Part shown: in pieces, positions 35,372 to 43,958 of the stretch
How the letters are laid out: the number at the start of each line of letters is the position of its first letter
How positions within the stretch are numbered: position 1 is the first letter of the stretch
NCBI GenBank assembly: GCA_002402175.1
Contig: NVVJ01000009.1
Location: forward strand, 4,901-64,274
Direction: 5' to 3'
Source of the DNA: SAR86 cluster bacterium
Lineage (GTDB): Bacteria; Pseudomonadota; Gammaproteobacteria; Pseudomonadales; Pseudohongiellaceae
Length of the DNA stretch: 59,374 nt
Notes under the pieces: generated by a model
Seen by the model: only the letters and a program-made list of their open reading frames with translations
The model's database searches: none
What the model was told of the DNA's origin: nothing
Program-made: the position numbers and the translations under genes

Positions 35372-36274
35372 TTAATGCAGCCTTTGAATTATATAAGATG
35401 CTAACGCTCTCAATTCGTCAGCCTCGGTGGAAAAATCGTCTAACGCTGAAATAGCGCTATTTGCCAGGTCGCTGGCTTTTTCATTGGCGGCTTCCAGGCC
35501 CATAAGCGAAACATAAGTTGGTTTGTTCTGCTGGCGGTCTGAGCCCTGGGGTTTACCCAGGGTTTTGGTGTCACTAATTTCATCAAGAATGTCATCCTGA
35601 ACCTGAAACGCCAGTCCGATATTAGCGGCATAGACATCTAACGCTGTCAGTTGGTCTGCAGAGGTTTGAGCATGACTCATGCCGCCCAGTCGTACCGCGC
35701 ATTGAATAAGGGCGCCAGTTTTAAGATTATGCATTTGTTCCAGTTGCTGCAGATTAAGATTGACTCCAACAGCCTCAAAATCAAGACTTTGCCCGCCCAC
35801 CATGCCATTAGCACCCGCTGCCTGGCTAAGAGTGTGGACCATTCGTAATCGCGTTTCAGAGCTTAAAGATTGAGATTCGGCACTGAGCAATTGAAATGCA
35901 AGAGCTTGCAGGGCATCGCCAACCAAGATGGCCGTAGCTTCGTCGTAGGCCTTGTGTACCGTGGCTTTACCGCGCCGGAGGTCATCATCATCCATGGCCG
36001 GCAGGTCATCATGCACCAGGGAATAGCTATGAATAAGTTCAATGGCGCAGGCCGCATAATCGGCGGCTTCGATATCTCCACCAACCGCTTGCACCGCGCC
36101 ATACACCAACACTGGGCGAATGCGCTTGCCGCCGCCTAAGCATGCATATTCCATGGCGTCCCTTAAGGACTCGCCTGGGATATTCAGTTGTAAGTGCGCA
36201 GTTAAATTCTTGTTAACTCGTTGCTGGCATTGCTCAAGAAAGCCATTTAGCGAGGAGGAGTTTTCGGAAGTCAT
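35372..36274 (-). CDS. ispA: Farnesyl diphosphate synthase (geranyltranstransferase)
   Basis: Builds farnesyl diphosphate from IPP and DMAPP or GPP. The 300-residue protein has the first Asp-rich motif in HDDLPAMDDDDLRRG and the second in QVQDDILDEISDT, plus GGKRIRPVLVY near residue 50 and the GKPQGSDRQQNKPTYVSL loop. It is 9 bp downstream of xseB and precedes dxs, so the three genes likely form one operon that supplies isoprenoid precursors. Confidence 0.98.
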   Translation of the reverse strand: MTSENSSSLNGFLEQCQQRVNKNLTAHLQLNIPGESLRDAMEYACLGGGKRIRPVLVYGAVQAVGGDIEAADYAACAIELIHSYSLVHDDLPAMDDDDLRRGKATVHKAYDEATAILVGDALQALAFQLLSAESQSLSSETRLRMVHTLSQAAGANGMVGGQSLDFEAVGVNLNLQQLEQMHNLKTGALIQCAVRLGGMSHAQTSADQLTALDVYAANIGLAFQVQDDILDEISDTKTLGKPQGSDRQQNKPTYVSLMGLEAANEKASDLANSAISALDDFSTEADELRALASYIIQRLH

Positions 36275-36283
36275 AGTTAAGGC

Positions 36284-36526
36284 TTAATCTTCTACATCTT
36301 CGACATTAAGTTCTTCAGTATCGCCGTTGTCGTTAATTAGAATTTGGACTTTCTGCTCCGCTTTTTTAAGTGCATTCTGGCATTCGCGGGTGAGTTTAAT
36401 GCCTTGCTCAAAGGCCTGAAGAGATTCTTCAAGGCTTAAATCACCTTCTTCCATGGCGGTTACCAGCTCTTCCAGGTTTTCCAGCGCCTTCTCAAAATCG
36501 AAACTTGTGGTCTTTTTCTTGGTCAT
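36284..36526 (-). CDS. xseB: Exodeoxyribonuclease VII small subunit
   Basis: The 80-residue subunit has the family core FEKALENLEELVTAMEEGDLSLEESLQAFEQGIKLTREC followed by LKKAEQKVQIL. It forms a complex with XseA for single-strand DNA degradation. It heads the xseB-ispA-dxs operon, its usual position. The acidic C-terminal tail is longer than in E. coli. Confidence 0.96.
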   Translation of the reverse strand: MTKKKTTSFDFEKALENLEELVTAMEEGDLSLEESLQAFEQGIKLTRECQNALKKAEQKVQILINDNGDTEELNVEDVED

Positions 36527-36758
36527 ATTCTGTATTCAGTCCTTGCGCTTAGCCGGCAGCTCCGACTCTGGAGTTGAGATTATACGCCAACTCACCGCTA
36601 ATTCACGACAAAACAGGCTCTATATTCAATGGGCTTGTGATCTTTGCGCGTGCGGTCGGTCTTCTAGAGGCAATAAGGATAGCTTCACGCTATAAGCTAG
36701 TAGCAGATCGCGTTAGAATCAGTCGGATATAGTGCTTAAACTCAATATGGAAAGCAGT

Positions 36759-37622
36759 ATGAATCGGCTTTGGACAAAACCTCCAGTCAAAAAAACACTC
36801 TCTTCGGGAGGGGCCTTTCTGCTGATCGTAGTAGCTTCATTTTCTCTAATCACCTGTAGTGTTGTTGCCCAAGAAGGAACTTCAGTTCAGTCACCCATGC
36901 CTGTAAAGACTCTGGGCCAAGTTGACTATGTGGAAATTAATATGCCAGCTGTAGGTAGCGAGGCAAAACAATTAATTATATTTGTGCATGGGACACCTGG
37001 CCCTTATTCTGCTTTTTCAAGTTACTTGAATGATCCGATCATGAAAGAGAGATTTCATATGATTTCGGTAACTCGTCCAGGCTGGAGAAACGCTGAAGAC
37101 GAAAAGCAGCCCTCGTTGGCAGTTCAGTCGGAAGCCCTGGAGCCTTTTCTGCACATGGATAAATCAGGCAAAGGTGCGCTGTTGATGGCTCACTCCTATG
37201 GCGGGCCTGTTATTGCCCGAACTGCTATGGACTACCCTGATCTGATTGCAGGGCTGATTTTTGTAGCCACTACAGGCGATCCCCAGCTAAGTGGTTCGCG
37301 GTGGTATAACCGCTTCGCTGTTGTTCTTCCACGTTTTATTCTTGGCGATAGCCTGAAAGGCGCGAATGCTGAAATTCTGCCACTAAAAGCCCAGCTGGAA
37401 CAGATGCTGCCTCGCTGGGAGAGTCTCACCATGCCAGCACTAATAGTGCAGGGCGATAAAGATCACCTTGTTAGCCCCGGCAATGCGGTGTTTATGCAGC
37501 GGATGTTGGTGAATTCCGACGTGAAAACTATGTTTCGCGAGGGGCAGGGCCATTTCGTGTTGTGGGAGGAAGAACCGCTAATTCGTGATACCTTGATCGA
37601 AAAATTTCAAAGCCGGGAATAG
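36759..37622 (+). CDS. Alpha/beta hydrolase, exported or membrane-anchored
   Basis: Hydrolase of about 287 residues. After a hydrophobic N-terminus (GAFLLIVVASFSLITCSVVAQ; signal peptide or anchor) come the oxyanion loop FVHGTPGPYSAF, the nucleophile elbow MAHSYGG (Ser), the acid in IVQGDKDHLVSP and the catalytic His in GQGHFVLWEE. The ATG at 36759 with GGAAAG upstream is my choice; in-frame starts at 36732 (GTG) and 36747 are possible. The substrate is unknown. It is followed by a co-directional membrane protein gene. Confidence 0.85.
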   Translation: MNRLWTKPPVKKTLSSGGAFLLIVVASFSLITCSVVAQEGTSVQSPMPVKTLGQVDYVEINMPAVGSEAKQLIIFVHGTPGPYSAFSSYLNDPIMKERFHMISVTRPGWRNAEDEKQPSLAVQSEALEPFLHMDKSGKGALLMAHSYGGPVIARTAMDYPDLIAGLIFVATTGDPQLSGSRWYNRFAVVLPRFILGDSLKGANAEILPLKAQLEQMLPRWESLTMPALIVQGDKDHLVSPGNAVFMQRMLVNSDVKTMFREGQGHFVLWEEEPLIRDTLIEKFQSRE

Positions 37623-37687
37623 TTTGACCATACATCAATAGCCAATTACTCTATGGCACCAGTACATTAGCCAGCAAGAGGTAACAC

Positions 37688-38479
37688 ATGTTCGACGAGG
37701 ACGTACCCAATTCCTATTACCCCAAAGACTGGCGTATTTTGTTTGGACTGGGCCTCACCCTGTTCTGGTTCTTTTTCCTTTTTATCTACATAGCGAGAAA
37801 CGTTGGCTGGGGCTCTTTTCTCGATTTGCCCATTGATGAAATGGGTGCCTTTCTTGAAGGCGCATTCGCGTTTTTGGCGTTTCTTTGGTTGGTAATTGGC
37901 CTATTTATTCAGCAATCTACACTGGCCGAGAATAATAAGGAATTAAGGCGCACCAACCTGCATTCTGAAAAACAAACACAAGCCATTGCTGCTACAGAAA
38001 TGAATGCTCGCCAGGAAACATTTTTTAAAATTGCTGACAGCACTCGGCGACAACTAGGGTCGATTGCGGGGTTGTTGTTTCTCTCTAGCCAGGGGCCAGT
38101 AGGCAGCAGCACTTATTCATCGGAAGATCTAGCCGAAGTTTGGACTCAATTCGCTAGTGGCGATGTTGAAGTATTCTCTCGCTTGTTTTTGACTATGCAG
38201 GGGGCAGAGCCGCCAGACTTTCTTGACCTGTTTTACGGAACAGAAATCAGGCGGCGACACACAGAAAATTTTCTGGTTAGTTATGATCGCCTGTGTGAAC
38301 TGGCCAAGGGTTGTGACACCGACAATATCATTCTTGATAGTCTAATTTATTCGGCTCACGGGCTGTTGAATATACGATTGCGCGAGTTACATCCTGAGAT
38401 TAAATTTAATCCAATTATTGGCACAAATTCAGAAGCGTATCTGGAGCGTATTATTAAGTCACAAACTGAAACTGAATAA
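37688..38479 (+). CDS. Unknown membrane protein with two N-terminal TM helices
   Basis: I do not recognise a family for this 263-residue protein. Two hydrophobic segments are clear: ILFGLGLTLFWFFFLFIYIA (about 17-36) and EGAFAFLAFLWLVIGLFIQQ (about 57-76). A charged, probably coiled-coil stretch follows (LAENNKELRRTNLHSEKQTQAI). The C-terminal ~150 residues are soluble and contain a patch TEIRRRHTENFLVSYDRLCELA. The layout resembles bacterial sensory or phage-defence-type small membrane proteins, but no domain can be named. AGAGG precedes the ATG. It lies 65 bp after the hydrolase and 52 bp before the MAPEG gene. Confidence 0.8.
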   Translation: MFDEDVPNSYYPKDWRILFGLGLTLFWFFFLFIYIARNVGWGSFLDLPIDEMGAFLEGAFAFLAFLWLVIGLFIQQSTLAENNKELRRTNLHSEKQTQAIAATEMNARQETFFKIADSTRRQLGSIAGLLFLSSQGPVGSSTYSSEDLAEVWTQFASGDVEVFSRLFLTMQGAEPPDFLDLFYGTEIRRRHTENFLVSYDRLCELAKGCDTDNIILDSLIYSAHGLLNIRLRELHPEIKFNPIIGTNSEAYLERIIKSQTETE

Positions 38480-38531
38480 GCGGTTTCGGTAGAAACATTC
38501 GCTATACAAATAGTGAAGGGGGAGTTGTAAA

Positions 38532-38915
38532 ATGGAACCAGTAGCAATAGTTATAGTGTTGGCATTAATTGAATACTTCGCATTTGGCGCCTTAGTAGGC
38601 AAAGCACGTGGAAAATATGGAATAGATGCGCCGGCTATTACTGGCGACCCAGTGTTTGAGCGATATTATCGAGTGCACCAGAACACTCTTGAGCAGTTAA
38701 TGATATTTATACCGGCCATAACTATTTATGGTTTTTACGGTAACGCTACTTACGCGGCTGGTCTTGGTGTGGTTTTTCTTATCGGTAGAATCATTTATCT
38801 TCGTGGCTATGTAGCCGATCCTAAGACCCGAGGCACGGGTATGATCATTGGTTTTCTGCCAACTGTATTTATGCTTTTTGCTGGGCTGTTTATGGCGGTT
38901 AAAAATTTACTGTAG
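38532..38915 (+). CDS. MAPEG family membrane protein
   Basis: A 127-residue integral membrane protein with four hydrophobic helices. The MAPEG signature FERYYRVHQNTLEQLMIFIPAI is present, with R and N residues that bind glutathione in family members, and the C-terminal IIYLRGYVADPKTRGTG. Related proteins are membrane glutathione transferases or peroxidases; here the activity is only inferred. A strong Shine-Dalgarno (GGGGGAG) precedes the ATG. Confidence 0.9.
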   Translation: MEPVAIVIVLALIEYFAFGALVGKARGKYGIDAPAITGDPVFERYYRVHQNTLEQLMIFIPAITIYGFYGNATYAAGLGVVFLIGRIIYLRGYVADPKTRGTGMIIGFLPTVFMLFAGLFMAVKNLL

Positions 38916-39018
38916 TGAATCGCTAACGAGCATTAATTAGTTGTCTTGTTGGAGAGCTGGCCTTAAGTGATTAGTCGTTTCCTATCGAATTTTTAGATAG
39001 TCAACGTTGCAAATCGGT

Positions 39019-40536
39019 TTAGCCATGCTCTTCCATAGCAAGGACCATTTTGGTGAGGGTGCGAAAATCAGTTTTTCCGCTGCCCATGCGCGGAAGATCA
39101 GGAACTAATACATACTTTTTAGGTAAAGCTAAATTTGGTATTTCTTTAGACAGTAATTTGTTAATTTTTTGCTGGTCTACCTTGCTATTGGTAACAGCTA
39201 CAATCTTGGAGCCTCGTTTTGCATCGGGTAGCTCCACAACGCAGCACTCTACGTCTTCTGGGGTAAGGTCATTGAGTGTTTCTTCAACCATTACTAGCGA
39301 GATCATTTCCCCGCCTATTTTCACAAATCTTTTGAGCCTGCCTTTGTGCCAGATAAAACCATCTTCATCGAGATAGCCAAGGTCACCCGTGTCATACCAT
39401 CCTGATTTCAGGCGCAGAGACGATTCTTCAAGGTCATTCAGATAGCCCTGCATAACGCCATCGCCTTTAACCAGAATTTTGCCAGTTTCTCCAGTGGCGC
39501 ACTCATGGCCTGTATCGAGATGTTCGATTTTAACCTGGGTGCCGGGTATTGGAACGCCAATGCTGCCGGGTTTATTGTTGTCTCTGGGGTTTGCCGAAAT
39601 AACGGGTGAAGTCTCGGTTGTGCCATAGCCTTCAAAAATTTCAATGCCATGCTTTTCACGGTAAAGAGCTCTTAATCGGTCAGGGCATTTGTCTGCACCA
39701 GACACAGCGAGTTGGATGCTACTAAAGTCGCCAGGTTTAGATTGCTTTACATAGCCTTCAAGAAATAGTGGTGTACCCACTAACAGTTCTGGTTTGTAAT
39801 CTCTAATAATTCCAGCAACGCTTTTGAATTCTAGTGGGTTGGCGTAAGTAATAGAAGTCATGCCCAGGCACAAAGGTGTCCAGAGATTTATTGTTAATCC
39901 GAAAACATGAAAGTAAGGAAGCACGGCCAACAAATTGTCCATTTTGTGAATATCCATCATGTCTGAAAATGAATCGATATTGGACAAAATATTTTTCTGC
40001 GTGAGTTGTACAACTTTTGGATCTTTTTCACTGCCGCTGGTAAATAAAATTACGGCGGGGCGGCTGAGGTCACTGGAACCACATAACCGTTTTAATAATT
40101 TTCCCGGTAGTTTCGATTTTACAAAGGCAATGGCTTTTTCAATTGCGCTCAGGTTACCAAGAATGTCCTCGATGAATATCATTCGAGGCAGTGCCTCACA
40201 GCCAGTCTTTTCCAACAGCGCCCTGGTACTTATGATTATCTGAAAATCACATTGCTGTTGCGCGTAGACACAATTCTTCTGGGCGCCAGTTGAATAATTA
40301 ATCATTACCGGTGTTAGCCCGGCAAAGACCGACCCAATAACCGCCAGCGCCGCACCAGAGGATGTAGGCAGCATGATGCCAATGCGTCCACGTTCCATCT
40401 TTTTGAATCGTCTGGCAAGAATCAAAGATGCCAGCAATGCCTGGGAATAGGTGATATCCCGCCCCAGGGAGCGATCAATGAAGGCAACTTTATCTGGATG
40501 TCTTCTGGCTGAGTCAATAAAGCGATGTTGTAGCAT
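39019..40536 (-). CDS. AMP-binding enzyme, probable acyl-CoA/acyl-ACP synthetase
   Basis: Adenylate-forming ligase of 505 residues. The ATP-binding P-loop is ILFTSGSEKDPKVV, followed by GYGTTETSPVIS (A5), YDTGDLGYLDEDGFIWHKGR (A7) and a C-terminal catalytic lysine motif PRMGSGKTDFRTL. The sequence is closest in style to the acyl-activating domain of acylglycerophosphoethanolamine acyltransferase/acyl-ACP synthetase. It is divergent from the five-gene operon starting at 40638, with a ~100-bp shared promoter region, so a joint lipid-related role is possible. The acyl substrate is not predictable. Confidence 0.88.
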   Translation of the reverse strand: MLQHRFIDSARRHPDKVAFIDRSLGRDITYSQALLASLILARRFKKMERGRIGIMLPTSSGAALAVIGSVFAGLTPVMINYSTGAQKNCVYAQQQCDFQIIISTRALLEKTGCEALPRMIFIEDILGNLSAIEKAIAFVKSKLPGKLLKRLCGSSDLSRPAVILFTSGSEKDPKVVQLTQKNILSNIDSFSDMMDIHKMDNLLAVLPYFHVFGLTINLWTPLCLGMTSITYANPLEFKSVAGIIRDYKPELLVGTPLFLEGYVKQSKPGDFSSIQLAVSGADKCPDRLRALYREKHGIEIFEGYGTTETSPVISANPRDNNKPGSIGVPIPGTQVKIEHLDTGHECATGETGKILVKGDGVMQGYLNDLEESSLRLKSGWYDTGDLGYLDEDGFIWHKGRLKRFVKIGGEMISLVMVEETLNDLTPEDVECCVVELPDAKRGSKIVAVTNSKVDQQKINKLLSKEIPNLALPKKYVLVPDLPRMGSGKTDFRTLTKMVLAMEEHG

Positions 40537-40637
40537 TTATCCATCTTATATCAGATTATCAAGGCGTGGAACCATAGAGCCGGCAATGTTAAAGTGAAGT
40601 CACATTTTAATCGGTGGTGGTGACGGAGGATCGGGTT

Positions 40638-41567
40638 GTGATTAGGTACAACAAGCATAAGAGAGCATTGCGAATATTTTTGATAATTAACGCGTTGGTT
40701 CTATTCGGGCAAGTGAGCGCGCAGCAAAATAATCAACCTTTTTTCAAAACCTACCAGGTTGCTGGCAAAGTACATATGTTGCAGGCACCAAATGCGGGTG
40801 GAAATATCGGAGTGTTTAGCGGAGAAGATGGAGTTCTGCTAATAGACGATCGTTTCGATCAAGACACAGCGGCATTGCTGGAGGCCGTTGCTGCAATTAC
40901 CGATAAGAAAATTGAGTTCCTGGTAAATACACATATTCATCCAGATCACATTGGTGGGAACAATAACCTGGCTGCTCATGGCGTCTTAATTTTGGCTCAT
41001 GACAGTGTTCGGCTACGTATGCTTAAAGAACTTCGTATTCCGCGACGAGGAGGTATTACTTTTCCACAGCCACCCGAGGCTGCTCGGCCTGTTATCACTT
41101 ATAGCGACGCGATCAGTTTTCATTTGAATGGCGAAGAAGTGCGAATATTTTTGGCACCACCGGCCCATACCGACGGAGACAGTTTTGTTTATTTCACGGG
41201 TTCGGATGTATTGCATTTGGGTGATGTGTTTCGCACTAATATGTATCCCATCATCGACAAGTTCAATGGAGGAAGTTTTTTGGGAATGATAGAAGCAATG
41301 GGAATTGCAATAGGTATGGCTGGTCCTAATACCAAAGTGATTCCTGGTCATGGAGAAGGGTTCACAGATCGTGCAGGTATGCTGGAAGTGCATGATTTGC
41401 TTACAACCATACGCGATCGAGTGCAAATTTTAATTGACCAGGGAAGTAGTCTTGAGCAAATTTTGGCAGCGGCCCCAACTGCCGATCTTGATGAGAGATG
41501 GGGTCAGGTGCCTTCGTGGAATGCCGCCGATTTGCTACCAATTGTTTTTCAGGAGTTAAGTGAATAA
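40638..41567 (+). CDS. MBL-fold metallo-hydrolase, exported
   Basis: Metallo-beta-lactamase-fold protein of about 309 residues. The metal motif HIHPDH (THIHPDHIGGNN) is present, with a later LAPPAHTDGDSFVYF and VIPGHGEGFTDRA supplying further ligands. An N-terminal signal peptide (RIFLIINALVLFGQVSAQ) predicts a periplasmic enzyme. The GTG at 40638 is chosen because GGAGG lies 8 nt upstream; three in-frame GTG codons at 40614-40622 are alternatives. Its stop overlaps the SDR gene start by 8 bp. The reaction is unknown: lactamase, thioesterase or glyoxalase-like hydrolysis are all possible. Confidence 0.88.
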   Translation: MIRYNKHKRALRIFLIINALVLFGQVSAQQNNQPFFKTYQVAGKVHMLQAPNAGGNIGVFSGEDGVLLIDDRFDQDTAALLEAVAAITDKKIEFLVNTHIHPDHIGGNNNLAAHGVLILAHDSVRLRMLKELRIPRRGGITFPQPPEAARPVITYSDAISFHLNGEEVRIFLAPPAHTDGDSFVYFTGSDVLHLGDVFRTNMYPIIDKFNGGSFLGMIEAMGIAIGMAGPNTKVIPGHGEGFTDRAGMLEVHDLLTTIRDRVQILIDQGSSLEQILAAAPTADLDERWGQVPSWNAADLLPIVFQELSE

Positions 41568-42321
41568 ATCATCAGAGTCTAAAATTGCAATTATAACAGG
41601 GTCGTCCCGAGGGATTGGCGCCGCTACAGCATTGAAGTTGGCTGATCATAATTATTCAATCTGCGTTAACTATCGCAATGATGAAGTCGCCGCACAGTCT
41701 ATTGTCAATGCAGTCAGGGAAAAAGGAGTGTCTGCAATTCTTGTCCGCGCAGATATTTCAATTGAAGGAGAAGTTGAAAAGCTATTTCTGCAAGTGGATG
41801 ACAAGCTGGGCACACTCACACATCTGGTTAATAATGCCGGTATTCTTTTTCCGCAGTCAAAATTGGTAGATACAACAGCTGATAGAATTAACAAAATATT
41901 CTCGACCAATGTCACCGGCTCCATTCTATGTTGTAAAGAAGCAATTAAACGAATGTCTACAAGGCTGGGCGGAGTAGGTGGTGTGATAGTTAACGTGTCA
42001 TCTGTTGCAGCAATATACGGATCCCCAAACGAATACATTGATTATGCGATGTCAAAGGGTGCTATCGATACATTAACAAAAGGCCTGGCTTTAGAAGTAG
42101 CGGATGAAGGTATTAGGGTCAATGCAGTTAGGCCGGGAGTAATCTATACCACTATGCATGCCGACGGTGGTGAGCCGAATCGTGTAGACAGAATAAAAGA
42201 ATCGATACCCATGAAAAGAGGTGGGAGAGTTGAAGAGGTAGCCGAAGCAATTTACTTTATGCTTTCGGAAAAATCTTCTTATAGTACTGGCGCGCTACTT
42301 GATGTTTCCGGGGGCCGTTAA
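41560..42321 (+). CDS. Short-chain dehydrogenase/reductase
   Basis: Classical SDR of 253 residues. The NAD(P) motif is TGSSRGIG (residues 14-21), with NNAG (structural) and the catalytic tetrad S (VSSVAA), Y and K (YAMSKGA). The R at the end of the second strand (NYRND) favours NADP. The start is GTG, overlapping the MBL gene and using its CAGGAG as Shine-Dalgarno. It most resembles sugar or 3-oxoacyl reductases such as YgfF. It belongs to the five-gene operon. Confidence 0.93.
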   Translation: MNKSSESKIAIITGSSRGIGAATALKLADHNYSICVNYRNDEVAAQSIVNAVREKGVSAILVRADISIEGEVEKLFLQVDDKLGTLTHLVNNAGILFPQSKLVDTTADRINKIFSTNVTGSILCCKEAIKRMSTRLGGVGGVIVNVSSVAAIYGSPNEYIDYAMSKGAIDTLTKGLALEVADEGIRVNAVRPGVIYTTMHADGGEPNRVDRIKESIPMKRGGRVEEVAEAIYFMLSEKSSYSTGALLDVSGGR

Positions 42322-42324
42322 AAG

Positions 42325-42726
42325 ATGGTAGCCCAAGAGTATGTGAAATATGCCGGAGGTTGTCACTGTGGTGCAGTGCGCTTTGAAGTTGAAGTTACAG
42401 AGTCGGTTGAAGTAGAACGCTGCAATTGCTCTATTTGTAAAATGTCCGGCAACTTACATTTGATTTTGCCAAAAAGTCGGTTTCAATTATTGAGCAGCGA
42501 ATCAGCAATACAAACTTATACTTTTAATACTGGCGTGGCTCAGCATTATTTTTGCAAAGTGTGTGGTATTAAATCGTTCTATATTCCACGTTCAAATCCT
42601 GACGGCGTGGATGTAAATGTTCATTGTCTGGATACACTGCCGGCAAATATGGAAATAGTGGATTTTGATGGTGAAAACTGGGAGAAAAATGCCTATAAGC
42701 TTGCACACAAGAGCAAGCAACCCTAA
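42325..42726 (+). CDS. GFA/CENP-V family zinc protein
   Basis: A 133-residue protein with the zinc motifs of the glutathione-dependent formaldehyde-activating enzyme family: GGCHCGAVRFE, CNCSICKMSG and CKVCGIKSFY, plus the NVHCLD end. Family members may bind S-hydroxymethylglutathione, but this activity is disputed. It begins 3 bp after the SDR stop, confirming an operon. Confidence 0.92.
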   Translation: MVAQEYVKYAGGCHCGAVRFEVEVTESVEVERCNCSICKMSGNLHLILPKSRFQLLSSESAIQTYTFNTGVAQHYFCKVCGIKSFYIPRSNPDGVDVNVHCLDTLPANMEIVDFDGENWEKNAYKLAHKSKQP

Positions 42727-42774
42727 ACTCGCCTCTCCTTAATAATTGGGTATTTGTCTTTAATAGTCAGCGTT

Positions 42775-43338
42775 ATGATCAAACACCTCAATACCATCTG
42801 GTTTGCAGTAGTCGCCATTATTCTGGCATCGATAGTGATATTCCCGGACTGGCTTAGCCGTGAATCCATCTCTGGCTTGCTCAATCAGATGGGTGCAATG
42901 GCGCTTGTGGCTTATGTATTGGTGTCTGTAACTCGATCATTGCTGTTGATTCCTTGCACTCCATTTATACTCGCGGGGGCTATTTCATTTCCGCAGTGGC
43001 CTTTTTTGGTATTTGCCATATCTATTCTTGGTATTGTGGTCGGGGCCTTCCTAGTATACAGTTTCCCCTCTTTTGGTGGCTATGATGAGTTACTGGAAAA
43101 GAAATACCCGGATAAAATATCCAGTTTGAAGAAAAAAATGCACAGCAAACATGCATTTTGGTTCATCGTAGCTTGGTCTTTTTTTCCTTTAGTTCCAACT
43201 GATGCAGTTTGTTATGTGGCAGGAATGGTTAAACTATCCTTTAGAAAAATGATTACTGCATTGTTGGTAGGGGAACTACCTCTTGTGACAGTCTACGTTT
43301 TTCTTGGGGCCGAAATTGGTGAGTGGCTTAGAATATGA
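42775..43338 (+). CDS. VTT-domain (TVP38/TMEM64/DedA-like) membrane protein
   Basis: Integral membrane protein of 187 residues with about five hydrophobic segments. The VTT/SNARE-associated core reads RSLLLIPCTPFILAGAISF, GAFLVYSFPSFGGYD and FWFIVAWSFFPLVPTDAVCYVAG. DedA-superfamily proteins are proposed lipid scramblases or flippases. The ATG at 42775 is preferred to an upstream TTG. Its TGA stop overlaps the ATG of the methyltransferase by 4 bp (ATGA). Confidence 0.88.
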   Translation: MIKHLNTIWFAVVAIILASIVIFPDWLSRESISGLLNQMGAMALVAYVLVSVTRSLLLIPCTPFILAGAISFPQWPFLVFAISILGIVVGAFLVYSFPSFGGYDELLEKKYPDKISSLKKKMHSKHAFWFIVAWSFFPLVPTDAVCYVAGMVKLSFRKMITALLVGELPLVTVYVFLGAEIGEWLRI

Positions 43339-43895
43339 ATTCACGTTTTAAATTTAGTGATTCGATTAATTTGATCAAGAGCATTAGAACCTCTGGAACT
43401 ATTACTCCGAGTTCCAAATCATTAATCAAAAGATTGCTTGGTCCTATAGATTTTGACAGTGCAAAATGCATTATTGAGCTGGGCCCGGGCAATGGCTGCG
43501 TTACTAGTGCATTGTTAAAACGAATGCCTTCAGACTGTGTGCTTATCTGCTTTGAAGTAAATAACGACTTTGTTGCACAACTGAATTCGCTCAACGAACC
43601 GCGCTTACACGTTTACAATGTTTGTGCGTCTTCCATCAGAGAAATACTTGATAAGCATGATATTGCTGAAGTTGACTATGTTGTTTCAAGTCTTCCTCTT
43701 GCATTAATTGATGATGATGTTGTCGCAAATATTTTGGCAAGTGTAAAATTTAATTTGCGCGAAGGTGGTCGTTTTTTGCAGTACCAATATAGTTTAAAAA
43801 ACTATTCAGATATGAAACCAATGTTTAGTGATGTTAAATTAAGATTCACTTTAAGAAATATGCCCCCGGCATTCGTTTACGATTGCGTCAAGTAG
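43335..43895 (+). CDS. SAM-dependent methyltransferase, PmtA (phospholipid N-methyltransferase)-like
   Basis: Class I methyltransferase of 186 residues. Motif I is IIELGPGNGCVT (residues 47-58), the acidic end of strand 2 is CFEVNNDF, and motif IV is DYVVSSLPLALI. The N-terminal FKFSDSINLIKSIRTSGTITPSS matches the PmtA-like family, which methylates phosphatidylethanolamine. Coupled translation with the VTT gene (4-bp overlap) and the co-directional operon support a membrane-lipid role. rRNA methylation is a less likely alternative. Confidence 0.82.
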   Translation: MNSRFKFSDSINLIKSIRTSGTITPSSKSLIKRLLGPIDFDSAKCIIELGPGNGCVTSALLKRMPSDCVLICFEVNNDFVAQLNSLNEPRLHVYNVCASSIREILDKHDIAEVDYVVSSLPLALIDDDVVANILASVKFNLREGGRFLQYQYSLKNYSDMKPMFSDVKLRFTLRNMPPAFVYDCVK

Positions 43896-43920
43896 ACCAA
43901 ATCATAACAAAACCGATTTT

Positions 43921-43957
43921 AAAAAAGGCTGACATGAATTTCATGCCAGCCTTTTTT
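43921..43957. terminator. Bidirectional terminator between convergent genes
   Basis: An imperfect stem AAAAAAGGCTGACATG/CATGCCAGCCTTTTTT with an A/T loop lies between the methyltransferase stop and the PQQ dehydrogenase stop. A- and T-runs on both sides allow use in both directions. Confidence 0.92.
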
Positions 43958-43958
43958 G

